From: Candidatus Eiseniibacteriota bacterium
GTDB lineage: Bacteria; Eisenbacteria; RBG-16-71-46
NCBI GenBank assembly: GCA_016178725.1
Contig: JACOSV010000010.1
Coordinates: 1 to 55,859 of the forward strand
Reading direction: 5' to 3'
DNA length: 55,859 nt
The position numbers and the translations under genes are program-made. The notes under the pieces were generated by a model. The model saw only the letters and a list, made by a program, of their open reading frames with translations. It did no database searches and had not been told where the DNA came from. Shown here one piece after another: positions 6,754-14,948 of this stretch (its first letter is position 1; each line of letters opens with the position of its first letter).

Positions 6754-8263
6754 ATGACGCGGCTCCTCGCATCGAGCCTCGTTCTCCTCATCGCGGCGGT
6801 GGGACATCGTCCCGCGAACGCGACCTCTCCCGACTCGGCGCTCGTTCGCGGCGGCTGGGTCGGCGGATATCAGGTGTCGGGTCCGCCCATCTCGATCGTG
6901 GTGCGCTTCCGGATCGGGCCGCGGGGGCTTGCCGGTGTGCTGTCACCGCGAGTGCCGGCCGGAGACACGGCCTCGCTCGTCGTGACCGCGTCCGGCGAAC
7001 GCGTCCGGTTCACGGCCGGAAGCGGCGCGGCGATGCTGCGATTCTCGGGCACGGTGACCGGCCCGCGGATGCGTGGTGAGGTTGTGAGCCACGGCGGATC
7101 GGGCCGATTCGAGCTGGCGCTGGTGCGGGCCACACCGGTCGAGCGTCTGCAGGACTACGTCGGCGGCGACGACGTCGGGGCCGGCAGAATCGTGGTCATC
7201 GGGCGCTCGCTCGGACAGCTGCATTACCTCGAGCCGGAGGCCGGCACACAGGGCCCACTCTACGCCGTCGGCGATGACGCGTTCATCGGCGGCCCGACGG
7301 TCGGCACCACGTACCCGATCGCGGCGGCGTTCGATTTCGCGCGCGATGCGCATGGCGAGGTGACGGCGGTGCGCTGGCGGGATCCGGCGGGCCGCGAGCG
7401 TGTCGCAGCGCGGGTCCCGCTCTACGACGAGCGCGAGGTGACGTGCGCGAGCGACTCGATCCGGCTCACGGGCAGCGTCATCGTGCCGCGGACCCCGGGG
7501 TTGCATCCCGGCGTGGTGCTCGTCCACGGATCCAACGCGCAGAGCCGGAATGGGCAGCGGAGCATCTATCGATTCCACGCCGACGCCTTCGCCCGGCGCG
7601 GCATCGCGGTGCTGATCTACGACAAGCGCGGCATCGGCGGCTCGACCGGCCACTGGGACGATGCCGGGCTCGAGCGCGACGCGCTGGCGGCGCTGCGCGT
7701 GTTGCGCGCCGATCCCACCGTGGATTCGTCGCGCGTCGGACTCTGGGGATTGAGTCAGGGCGCCTGGCTGGTGGGCCAGACGGCGGGACATCCACGCCGC
7801 GGTCGCGCTCCAGACGCTCAAGTTCCGCTACGCGCGTCGTCGCGACAACTGGGATGAGTATCTCGCCGCGATCGAACGCGCGAAGGGCAAGCCATGGCTC
7901 GACGATCCCTACATCGGGCCGCCGACCACGAAGGATTCGCCGGCGTGGGACTTCTGGGGCCGTGGAACAGGCGGTGGCGCGACCGATCCGAGCGAGTACC
8001 TGCGGCGTGTGCGCTGCCCGGTGCTGGCGGTGGACGGCGCGCTCGACGTGTACGGCGGATCGCCGGAGACGCTCACGCTGCTCGACCGCTACCTCGAGCG
8101 TGGCGGGAACAACCGTGTCACGCTGCGGCTGATTCCGTCCGCGAGCCACGCGATCTACGAGGCCAGAACCGGGGGCCCGAGCGAGGAGCCCTATCTCCGG
8201 CGCTTCGCCACCGGTTATCCGGATCTCGTCGCGGATTGGATCCTGGGCCTGCCCGGCCCGTGA
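6754..8263 (+). pseudogene. Exported alpha/beta hydrolase, frameshifted with internal deletion
   Basis: A serine hydrolase of the acyl-CoA thioesterase/BAAT-like type, broken. It opens with a signal peptide (MTRLLASSLVLLIAAVG), a beta-rich N-terminal domain to about residue 230, then the hydrolase fold with VVLVHGSNAQSR and the nucleophile elbow GLSQG (Ser near 7755). Soon after the elbow the frame changes between 7760 and 7800: sense continues one frame over (ALQTLKFRYARR, then KGKPWLDDPYIGPP) through the acid region VLAVDGALDVYGG to the catalytic-His region SASHAIYE and a TGA at 8261. The stretch normally between nucleophile and RYAR (a strand and helix of some 40-60 residues) is missing, so this is a deletion rather than a simple base slip. 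Confidence 0.75.
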
Positions 8264-8285
8264 CCCGAGGCCGGAACGCACCGCG

Positions 8286-9494
8286 CTAGAACCGGAATGC
8301 CACCTTCACGCTCTTCGCGTCCGCCTTCCCCATTGCCGCCGCGAGCGCGCGGGCGTGCTCGGCCAGCGGGAATGTGTGCGTGACGAGCGGCGCGACCGGC
8401 GCGCGCCCCGAGGCGATCAGCGCCAGCGCCTCGGCGAACGCGTCGCCGCCGGCACCCGGGTGCGCGCCATAGGTCACGCTGCCGCGCAGCACCAGCTCCT
8501 TCATCCAGAGCGGCGTCCAGTCGAGCCCGTCCAGGTGCCGCGCGTTGCCGAGCAGCGTGATCGTGCCGCCCGCGCGCGTGAAGCGCAGCGCGTCGTCCAT
8601 CGCCCGCGCGCCGGTGACGCACACGAACGCGCGGTCGAAACCGCCGACCGCCGCCGGCGGGCCGATGACGGTCGCGAGCAGTCGCGCGCCCGCGGCCTCG
8701 GCGAGAGCGCGCGCGTCGGGCCGGCCGGTGAGCACGCGCGCGGCGCCGAGGCGCGTCGCGTGCTCGCCCTGGAATCCGTGCCGCGCGACCACGGTGATCG
8801 CCGCGCCGGGCGCGAGAGCGTGGAGCGCCGCGACGGTGAGGAGGCCGATCGATCCCGCACCGATCACGAGCACGCGCTCGCCCGCCGCCGGCAGCGCGGC
8901 GCGCACGGCGTGGACGCAACACGCGAACGGCTCGGCCAGCACCGCGCCCTCGTCCGATACCGTGTCGGGCACGACGTGCACCTGCGTCTCGTGGGCGACG
9001 AAGCGCTCGCCCCAGCTCCCGCCCAGCCCGCGCGTCGTGCCGATCAGCATGCCGGGCGCGAGCGCGCCGTCGGTGAAGTGCTCGCAACGCGAGGGCGCGC
9101 CGGCCCGGCACGCGGCGCATGGCGGATCGATCGCGCGCGCCGCGCACGCGAGCAGCGGATTCACGACCACGCGCTGTCCGGGACGGAGCGTCGTGACCGC
9201 CGCGCCGATCGCTTCGATCACGCCGACGTTCTCGTGGCCGATCACGAACGGGAACGACGAGAAGGGCGACGTGGCCGGGCTCGCCGCGAGCGCGACGATC
9301 GCGAGATCGCTGCCGCAGATGCCGCCGAGCCGCGTGCCCACCCGCACCCAGCGGTCGCCCGGGAGCTCGGGGTCGGCGACCTCGCCGTGGCGCGTGCACG
9401 CGTGGGGGCCGACGAGGAGCCGCGGCGACAGGCGCCCGGCCGCGAGCGTCACGAGGTAGGTCGGGATCGGCGCCGCGAACGTGATCGCTTTCAT
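8286..9494 (-). CDS. Zinc-dependent medium-chain alcohol dehydrogenase
   Basis: A 402-aa NAD(P)-dependent dehydrogenase of the MDR family. Catalytic zinc ligands fall in GGICGSD and GHENVG; a structural-zinc loop has four cysteines (LACAARAIDPPCAACRAG...RCEHF); the Rossmann loop is VIGAGSIGLLT. The last gene of a four-gene operon (alpha-oxoamine synthase, acetoacetate-decarboxylase-like, lipid kinase, this gene); its ATG overlaps the kinase stop (ATGA). In that setting it could oxidise or reduce an amino-alcohol or keto-lipid intermediate, but the substrate is inference. Ends with TAG. Confidence 0.85.
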   Translation of the reverse strand: MKAITFAAPIPTYLVTLAAGRLSPRLLVGPHACTRHGEVADPELPGDRWVRVGTRLGGICGSDLAIVALAASPATSPFSSFPFVIGHENVGVIEAIGAAVTTLRPGQRVVVNPLLACAARAIDPPCAACRAGAPSRCEHFTDGALAPGMLIGTTRGLGGSWGERFVAHETQVHVVPDTVSDEGAVLAEPFACCVHAVRAALPAAGERVLVIGAGSIGLLTVAALHALAPGAAITVVARHGFQGEHATRLGAARVLTGRPDARALAEAAGARLLATVIGPPAAVGGFDRAFVCVTGARAMDDALRFTRAGGTITLLGNARHLDGLDWTPLWMKELVLRGSVTYGAHPGAGGDAFAEALALIASGRAPVAPLVTHTFPLAEHARALAAAMGKADAKSVKVAFRF

Positions 9495-10381
9495 GGCGTC
9501 ACGACGCGCAGCGCGCCCGGCACGCAGGTGACCTCGAGCTCGGCACTCACCGCGCGCCGGTACTCGCCGTCGGTTTCGTAGGCGGGCGGCGCGGGAAACG
9601 TCAGCGTGAACGCCGCCGCCTGCTCGGTCACGACGCGCGGGTGGGCGGTGTGCGTGCCGCGCGTCGCGGCGACGAACAGGCCGAGCCGGCCGAGCGCCGG
9701 CGCGTCGAGGATCGAGATCGCGTCGAGGCGGCCGTCGCCGAGCTCGGCATCGGGCGCGATGTGGAACGAGCCGCCGAAGTGTTTCGCATTGGCGACGATC
9801 AGCATGAGGTGGCGCGCCGCGGCGCGGCGCCCCTGCGTCGAGGCCACCGCGATCTCGACGCCCGGGAAACCGATCAGCTGGCGCAGCGCGGAGACGAGGT
9901 AGAGCGTCCCGGGGTGCGGCCAGCGCAGCGTCGCGCAGTCCTCGAGCACGGCGATGTCGAAGCCGAAGCCGGCGATGTTGAGGAAGTATCGGCCCTCGAT
10001 CCGCCCCACGTCGATCCGCCGGTCGGGTCCTTCGACCGCGAGCCGCGCGGTCGCCGCGATGTCGCCCGCGGGCGCGCCGGCGGTCTTCGCGAAGTCGTTG
10101 CAGGTGCCGGCGGCGAGAAGCGCGAGCCGGCAGTCGGCGCCCGCCTCGAGGATCGCGTTCGCGGCGTTGCTCCACGTCCCGTCGCCGCCTGCGGCGACCA
10201 GCGTCGTGCAGCCCTCGGCGACCGCGCGCCGCGCGAGTGTCCGCTCGTCGCCCGCCGACTGCGTGAGCTCGATGTGGGAGACGCCGACCGCCGCGAACGC
10301 CTCGCGGATCCGCGGCAGCAACTGCGCCCCCCGGCCGCGGCCCGCGGCCGGGTTCACGATCACGCGGACGTCATTGGGCAC
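9491..10381 (-). CDS. Diacylglycerol/sphingoid-base kinase family protein
   Basis: A 296-aa lipid kinase of the DAGK catalytic family (DgkB, YegS, sphingosine kinase). It begins with VIVNPAAGRGRG, has the nucleotide-binding GGDGT at 65-69 and GTCNDFAKT at 92-100 (family GTGNDFAR). The C-terminal beta domain ends with GALRVVTP. It would phosphorylate a lipid alcohol with ATP at the inner membrane. It overlaps the dehydrogenase downstream and follows the decarboxylase-like gene by 12 bases. With an oxoamine synthase in the operon, a long-chain amino alcohol is a more attractive substrate than diacylglycerol, but sequence alone cannot decide. Confidence 0.85.
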   Translation of the reverse strand: MPNDVRVIVNPAAGRGRGAQLLPRIREAFAAVGVSHIELTQSAGDERTLARRAVAEGCTTLVAAGGDGTWSNAANAILEAGADCRLALLAAGTCNDFAKTAGAPAGDIAATARLAVEGPDRRIDVGRIEGRYFLNIAGFGFDIAVLEDCATLRWPHPGTLYLVSALRQLIGFPGVEIAVASTQGRRAAARHLMLIVANAKHFGGSFHIAPDAELGDGRLDAISILDAPALGRLGLFVAATRGTHTAHPRVVTEQAAAFTLTFPAPPAYETDGEYRRAVSAELEVTCVPGALRVVTP

Positions 10382-10393
10382 CGGAGCGGCTGG

Positions 10394-11095
10394 CTAGCGG
10401 CTCGCCAGCGCCGTCAGCGTCTGCAGCGGATGGATGGACTCGACGCCGTCCTTCATCCACTGCTCGCGGAACGGCGTCGACGTCACCTCGTCGGGATCGA
10501 CCGCGCCGGTGAAGGCGTGCGCGTGGAGCGTCAGCCTGCCGCGCTCGTCCTCGTGCTCCATGAACGGGCCCTGCATGACGAGCGGCGAGAGGTACGTGCC
10601 GCCCTCGTCGTGCATGAACGTCTGGTAGCGGTGCTCGACCTTCTCCCAGGTCACGCCGCGCTCCGCGTCGGTGATCGTCATCGCGAGGATCGGCCCCGAG
10701 GGATCGGCGGCCGTGAGCGTGATCGCGCTCGGGCCCCGCTCGAACGCCACGTCGAGGTCGAGCAGATGGTGCGGCAGGTGCCAGACCGAGATGCCGTGCT
10801 CGCGCGCCGCGCGCGTCGTGGTGCCGACCAGGAACGGGTACATCGCCGCGCGCGCCATCGGCTCGCCGTGGCGGACGCGCGGCGAGATGATGACCGACAG
10901 CGCGATCTCGCGGTACGCGCCGACGGCGCTGTCGTGGAACTCGAACGCGGTGACGGTGAGGATGCTCATGCCGTGGTGCGGCTCGACCGGCTGGAGCCCG
11001 TGCGGCAGGATCGTCCGCGCGTGCTCGGTCGGGAACTCGAAGAAGCCGTTGATCGCGTCGCGGTAGAGATAGCGACGGATACCGTCGTCCGTCAC
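10394..11095 (-). CDS. Acetoacetate-decarboxylase-like protein without the catalytic lysine
   Basis: A 233-aa protein of the acetoacetate decarboxylase (ADC) fold: EFPTEHARTILPHGLQP at the start and FHDSAVGAYREIALSV in the middle are typical. In true ADC the Schiff-base lysine lies in a GYPKK-type motif; the aligned stretch here is HLPHH, so both lysines are histidines. It probably binds a keto- or acyl-lipid without ADC chemistry, or uses other chemistry. The GTG at 11095 overlaps the stop of the oxoamine synthase (GTGA), which fixes the start. Ends with TAG. Confidence 0.65.
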   Translation of the reverse strand: MTDDGIRRYLYRDAINGFFEFPTEHARTILPHGLQPVEPHHGMSILTVTAFEFHDSAVGAYREIALSVIISPRVRHGEPMARAAMYPFLVGTTTRAAREHGISVWHLPHHLLDLDVAFERGPSAITLTAADPSGPILAMTITDAERGVTWEKVEHRYQTFMHDEGGTYLSPLVMQGPFMEHEDERGRLTLHAHAFTGAVDPDEVTSTPFREQWMKDGVESIHPLQTLTALASR

Positions 11096-12372
11096 AGGAT
11101 GCCCTCCTCGCGCAGCACGTGGGCGAGGATCGACACGCCTTCGTTCAGCTGGTCCGTGGTGTGGGTCGCCGACACGGAGATGCGGAAGCGCGAACGATGC
11201 TTGGCCACGGCCGGATAGACGATGGGTTGCAGATAGAGCCCCGCCCGCTGCAGGCGGTGCGCGACGTCGAAGATGCGGCGGTCGTTGCGGATCATCACCG
11301 GGATCACCTGCGACGTGGACTCGCCGACGTCGATGCCCTCCTCGCGCATCAGGCGGCGGATGTGCGCCACGTTGGCCCACAGCCGCGCGCGCAGGCCCGG
11401 CTCGCGGCCGGCGATGCGCAGCGCCTCGAGCACGCCGCCCGAGACGACCGGCGAGAGTGCGCACGAGAAGAGCCGCGAGCGCGCGAAGCCCTCGAGGTAC
11501 TTGTAGAGGCTCGCCGAGCCGGCGACGAATCCGCCCTGTCCACCGAGGGCCTTGGACAGCGTGCCGACGTGGATGTCGATTTCGTCCTCGAGGCCGAACG
11601 CCTCGGCGACGCCGCGGCCGTTCTCGCCGTAGATGAACGTCGAGTGTGCCTCGTCGATCATGATCCGCGCCTCGTGCTTCTTCGCGATCGCGACGATCTC
11701 GGGCAGCTTGCAGACGTCGCCGTCCATCGAGTACACGCCCTCGACCACCACCATCTTCTTCCCGTCCCAGCCCTTGAGCTTCTTCTCGAGCTCCTCGGGC
11801 CGGTTGTGGCGGAAGAAGCGCACTTCGGCCTTGGAGAGGATCGCGCCGTCGACGATCGAGGCGTGCGAGTTCTGGTCGGCGACGATCAGGTCGCCCGGGC
11901 GCATCAGGCCCTGGATCAGCCCGACGTTGGTGCTGTACCCGGTCGGGAACAGCATGCATGCGGGCTTGTTCTTGAACGCCGCCAGCTCCCGCTCGAGCTC
12001 GATGTGCACGTCCATCGTGCCGGAGAGCACCGGCGACCCGGCGGCGCCCATCCCGTAGCGGTCGAGCGCGCGCTTGGCGGCCTCGATCACCTCGGGGCGG
12101 TACGAGAGGCCGAGATAATTGTAGGAGGAGAGGTTGAGGAGGTTCAGCCGCCGCTGCTCGAGCTTCTCCTGCAGCTCGATGCGCGTGGTCGGGCGTGAGG
12201 ACATCGGCTGCCCGTAGAGGTAGTAGCCCCGCAGCTGCGCGTCGTCGTACCACTCCGTGTACGGCTCGAGGATGGCGAAGACGTCGTCGCTTGACGAGTA
12301 GTAGAAGCTACTGTAGTCGTAATCGGACGAGTCTCCGTGCATCTGCGACTGCACGCGCGTCCTTACCGCCAT
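11092..12372 (-). CDS. Alpha-oxoamine synthase (serine palmitoyltransferase / KBL / BioF family)
   Basis: A 426-aa PLP enzyme that condenses an amino acid with an acyl thioester, releasing CO2. The PLP lysine is K274 (GTLSKALGG), with MIDEAHST (238-245) as the cofactor-ring aspartate motif and NLSSYNYLGLS (80-90) near the substrate site. The N-terminal 60 residues, rich in Tyr, Ser and Asp, are longer than in BioF or KBL and recall serine palmitoyltransferases. The operon (ADC-like, lipid kinase, dehydrogenase; divergent PlsC) favours sphingoid-base or another amino-lipid over biotin or threonine metabolism. ATG at 12372 with GGAGG 6-7 bases upstream. First gene of the operon. Confidence 0.85.
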   Translation of the reverse strand: MAVRTRVQSQMHGDSSDYDYSSFYYSSSDDVFAILEPYTEWYDDAQLRGYYLYGQPMSSRPTTRIELQEKLEQRRLNLLNLSSYNYLGLSYRPEVIEAAKRALDRYGMGAAGSPVLSGTMDVHIELERELAAFKNKPACMLFPTGYSTNVGLIQGLMRPGDLIVADQNSHASIVDGAILSKAEVRFFRHNRPEELEKKLKGWDGKKMVVVEGVYSMDGDVCKLPEIVAIAKKHEARIMIDEAHSTFIYGENGRGVAEAFGLEDEIDIHVGTLSKALGGQGGFVAGSASLYKYLEGFARSRLFSCALSPVVSGGVLEALRIAGREPGLRARLWANVAHIRRLMREEGIDVGESTSQVIPVMIRNDRRIFDVAHRLQRAGLYLQPIVYPAVAKHRSRFRISVSATHTTDQLNEGVSILAHVLREEGIL

Positions 12373-12442
12373 GGGCGACCTCCGGTGGGTAAACTCCTCC
12401 GCCTCGCCGTCCGGTTCTCACCGCCGAACCAGGGGAGGATCC

Positions 12443-13267
12443 GTGAGTCGTGCGACGCAGAGCCTCTGGTTCGCGCTAATCTACTCCATCTATCTCGTGG
12501 CCGTCATGGAGCCGGTTCAGTGGCTCGTGATCCGGCCGCTCGCCGCCCTCCTGCCGCGCCGCCGTGACGCCATCCAGCGCGCATGGCTGCACGGACAGGG
12601 CCGGTGGATACTCACGCTCGCTCGCAGCGTAGGCGGAATGCGGCTCGAGATTCAAGGCGCCCTCCCCAAGGCGAGCTGCGTGGTGCTCGCGAATCACCAG
12701 TCGCTGATCGACATCCCGATCCTGGTCGCGCTGATGAACGGGCCCGCGCCGCTGATCCCGATGCGCGCGAGCTACGCCCGCGGCATCCCGGGCATCTCGA
12801 CGATCGTGCGCATGGGCCGGCACCCGCTGCTCGCGCAGGGCGAGCGGGCGACGCGCGCCGAGCACCGCGCGCTGCTGGAGGCGGCCGCGAGGGTGGCGCG
12901 CGGCGAGCGCTCACTTCTGCTCTTCCCCGAGGGCCATCGCAGCCGCGACGGCGCGATCGGTCCGTTCATGGCCGCCGGCTTCGAGCGCATCATGGCGCGC
13001 GTCCCGGAGCGGCCGGTGTACGTCGTCGTGATCGACGGCCTCACCGAGCTGCGCACGTTCGCCGACATCGCGCTGCGGATCTCGGGCACACGCGCGCGCG
13101 TCGCGGTGCGCGGCCCGTTCGCGATCCCGGCCGATGCCGAGGCGCGCGCCGGTTTCCTCGACCGCCTGCGCGGCGAGATGGTCGCGGCGCTCGTGGGGCT
13201 GCGCGAGCGCGATGCCGCGCCGTTGCCCTCGCCCGCCGCGAAGCCCCATGCCCGACTCGCCGGCTGA
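12443..13267 (+). CDS. plsC: 1-acyl-sn-glycerol-3-phosphate acyltransferase (PlsC family)
   Basis: A 274-aa PlsC-type acyltransferase that makes phosphatidic acid at the inner membrane. One membrane helix at about 8-35, the HX4D motif at H85-D90 (NHQSLID), and the acceptor motif FPEGHRSR at 161-168. The GTG at 12443 has GGGGAGG just upstream and was preferred over an in-frame start at 12371 that lies across the divergent start of the oxoamine synthase. First gene of a plus-strand lipid operon; its 3' end overlaps the next gene by about 20 bases. Confidence 0.85.
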   Translation: MSRATQSLWFALIYSIYLVAVMEPVQWLVIRPLAALLPRRRDAIQRAWLHGQGRWILTLARSVGGMRLEIQGALPKASCVVLANHQSLIDIPILVALMNGPAPLIPMRASYARGIPGISTIVRMGRHPLLAQGERATRAEHRALLEAAARVARGERSLLLFPEGHRSRDGAIGPFMAAGFERIMARVPERPVYVVVIDGLTELRTFADIALRISGTRARVAVRGPFAIPADAEARAGFLDRLRGEMVAALVGLRERDAAPLPSPAAKPHARLAG

Positions 13268-14143
13268 CGCCCCGCGCGTGGATGCGGTGAGCGGCGATCT
13301 CGCCGCGACGCTCGCGCTCGGGATCGACCTCCCTCCCGCGCCGGAGGCGGCGCGGCTCTCGGCGTTCCTCGCGCGCGCGTTCGGTGGGGCGACCGTCGCG
13401 CTCATCCACTACGGATCGCACACGCACGACGGCGGCGGCCCGACCGGGAGCGCGTTCGACTTCTTCGTCGTCGTGGACGACTACCGCGGGGCGTACCGCG
13501 CGCTCGCCGCCGTTCGCGCGGCGATCTCGCCCGCGCATGCTCGGCACGGCCGCGCGACCACTTCGTGCGCGCGCGGCTGTTCCAGCCCGTCCAGATCACG
13601 TGGGCCCGCAGCGACGCGGAGCGGGTACCGGTGATCGCCGCGATCGCCGCGGCGCGCTCCGCGACCGCGCGCTGGGCGCGGCCGTTCCTGCCGCCCACGT
13701 TCGACGCGGCGGCGTTCGCGCGCACGCTGCTCGAGGTCTCCTATCGGGCCGAGATCCGGCCCGAGGACGATGCGCGCGTCGACGCGCTGCTCGCCGCCGA
13801 GCGAGCCACCCTGCTGCCGGTGATGGAGGCGGTGCTCGCGGCCGGCGCGCGCGCGAGGGCGTTCGAGCGCACCGCGGACGGCTATCGTGATCCGCATCCG
13901 CCCGGCGCGATCGCGCGCCGGCTCGCGCGCGTCTGGTTCGGCTGGAGCAAGGCGCGCGCGACGCTGCGCTGGGCGAAGTACGTCGCGCTCTACGACGGCT
14001 GGCTCGACTACGTCGTGAAGAAGGTCGAGCGCGGCAGCGGCGAGCGGCTCGAGCTCACCGAGCGCGAGCGGCGCTGGCCGCTGCTCTTCCTCTGGCCGCG
14101 CGCGCTGCGCTTCCTCGGCGCGCGCCGCGAGCGCCACGGTTGA
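13248..14143 (+). pseudogene. Nucleotidyltransferase-fold protein (possibly Tam41-like CDP-DAG synthase), frameshifted
   Basis: Two reading frames together make one gene. The first (13248 to about 13545) has a nucleotidyltransferase signature: HYGSHTH, then SAFDFFVVVDDYRGAYRAL with acidic metal ligands. The second, two frames over (sense from about 13550 to 14143), continues RDHFVRARLFQPVQITWAR and ends with a basic, aromatic domain (KARATLRWAKYVALYDGWLDY). The pattern GS...FDF..VDD recalls Tam41-type phosphatidate cytidylyltransferases, which would fit exactly between PlsC and the CDP-alcohol phosphatidyltransferase, but I cannot confirm the family. The break may be real decay or a sequencing indel. 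Confidence 0.5.
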
Positions 14144-14195
14144 TCGCGGCCCCAGGGCCGCGCCCGATCGCGCCGCGCGCGACCGCGGAGGCGGC

Positions 14196-14948
14196 ATGAC
14201 GCTCGACGACGGCGCGGCGCTGCTCCCGGCCGCGGCGCTCATCCTCACGATGCCGGTGTACGGGATCGCCGCGCGCGGACGCCCGCGCGACGCCGACCTC
14301 GCGCGCCGTCCGGCGACGGCGCTGCTCGGCCACTGGGTGCGCGGCTGGGCCGTGTGGGTGATCGCGCCGATCGAGCGGGCGCTGATCGCGGCGCGCGTCG
14401 CGCCCGCGACGATCAACGCGGCAGGCGTGATCCTCGGCATCGCCGCCGCCTTCGCTTACGCGCGCGGCGTGTATGCGCCCGCCGGCTGGCTGCTGCTGCT
14501 GGCGGGCGGCGCCGACGTGCTCGACGGGCGCGTCGCGCGCGCGGCCGGGCGCGTCACCGACGCGGGCGCGTTCCTCGACTCGACGCTCGACCGCTTCGCC
14601 GAGACGTTCGTCTACGCCGGGATCGCGGTGGGATTCGCGCCGTCACGTCCCGCCGTGCTCGCCGCGGTCGCCGCACTCGGCGGATCGCTGCTCGTGAGCT
14701 ACGCGCGGGCGCGCGGCGAAGGGCTCGGCGTCCACTTCAAGGGCGGCCTGATGCAACGAGCGGAGCGTGTTGTCGTGCTGGCGGTTGCATCGCTGCTCGA
14801 CGGCGTCGTCGCGGCCGCCGCCGGCTGGCCCGCGGGCCGCGTGCTGATGGCCGCCGTCGCGCTCATCGGCGCCGCGTCGCTCGCGACCGCGGCCTATCGC
14901 ACGCTGACGATCGCGCGCGCGCTCGGGCGCGGCGCGCCGCGCCGATGA
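14196..14948 (+). CDS. CDP-alcohol phosphatidyltransferase
   Basis: A 250-aa membrane enzyme that swaps CMP on a CDP-lipid for an alcohol head group. The full family signature is present: D110-G-R-V-A-R115, G124, D128, D132 in LDGRVARAAGRVTDAG and AFLDSTLD, which bind two metal ions and the pyrophosphate. About six hydrophobic segments follow or precede it. GGAGG stands before the ATG. With the upstream PlsC and cytidylyltransferase-like genes it completes a path from lysophosphatidate to a phospholipid. The head group (inositol, glycerol, serine or another) cannot be told; a PimA-like gene in the same window makes inositol worth testing. Confidence 0.85.
   Translation: MTLDDGAALLPAAALILTMPVYGIAARGRPRDADLARRPATALLGHWVRGWAVWVIAPIERALIAARVAPATINAAGVILGIAAAFAYARGVYAPAGWLLLLAGGADVLDGRVARAAGRVTDAGAFLDSTLDRFAETFVYAGIAVGFAPSRPAVLAAVAALGGSLLVSYARARGEGLGVHFKGGLMQRAERVVVLAVASLLDGVVAAAAGWPAGRVLMAAVALIGAASLATAAYRTLTIARALGRGAPRR

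Noticed and set aside
5442..6791. 449-codon minus-strand open frame opposite the GT4 gene
   Set aside because: Antisense shadow caused by third-position GC; no start signal and no family motif.
9641..11218. 525-codon plus-strand open frame opposite the lipid kinase and ADC-like gene
   Set aside because: Arg/Asp/Val-rich antisense translation with no recognisable fold; the minus-strand genes have clear motifs.
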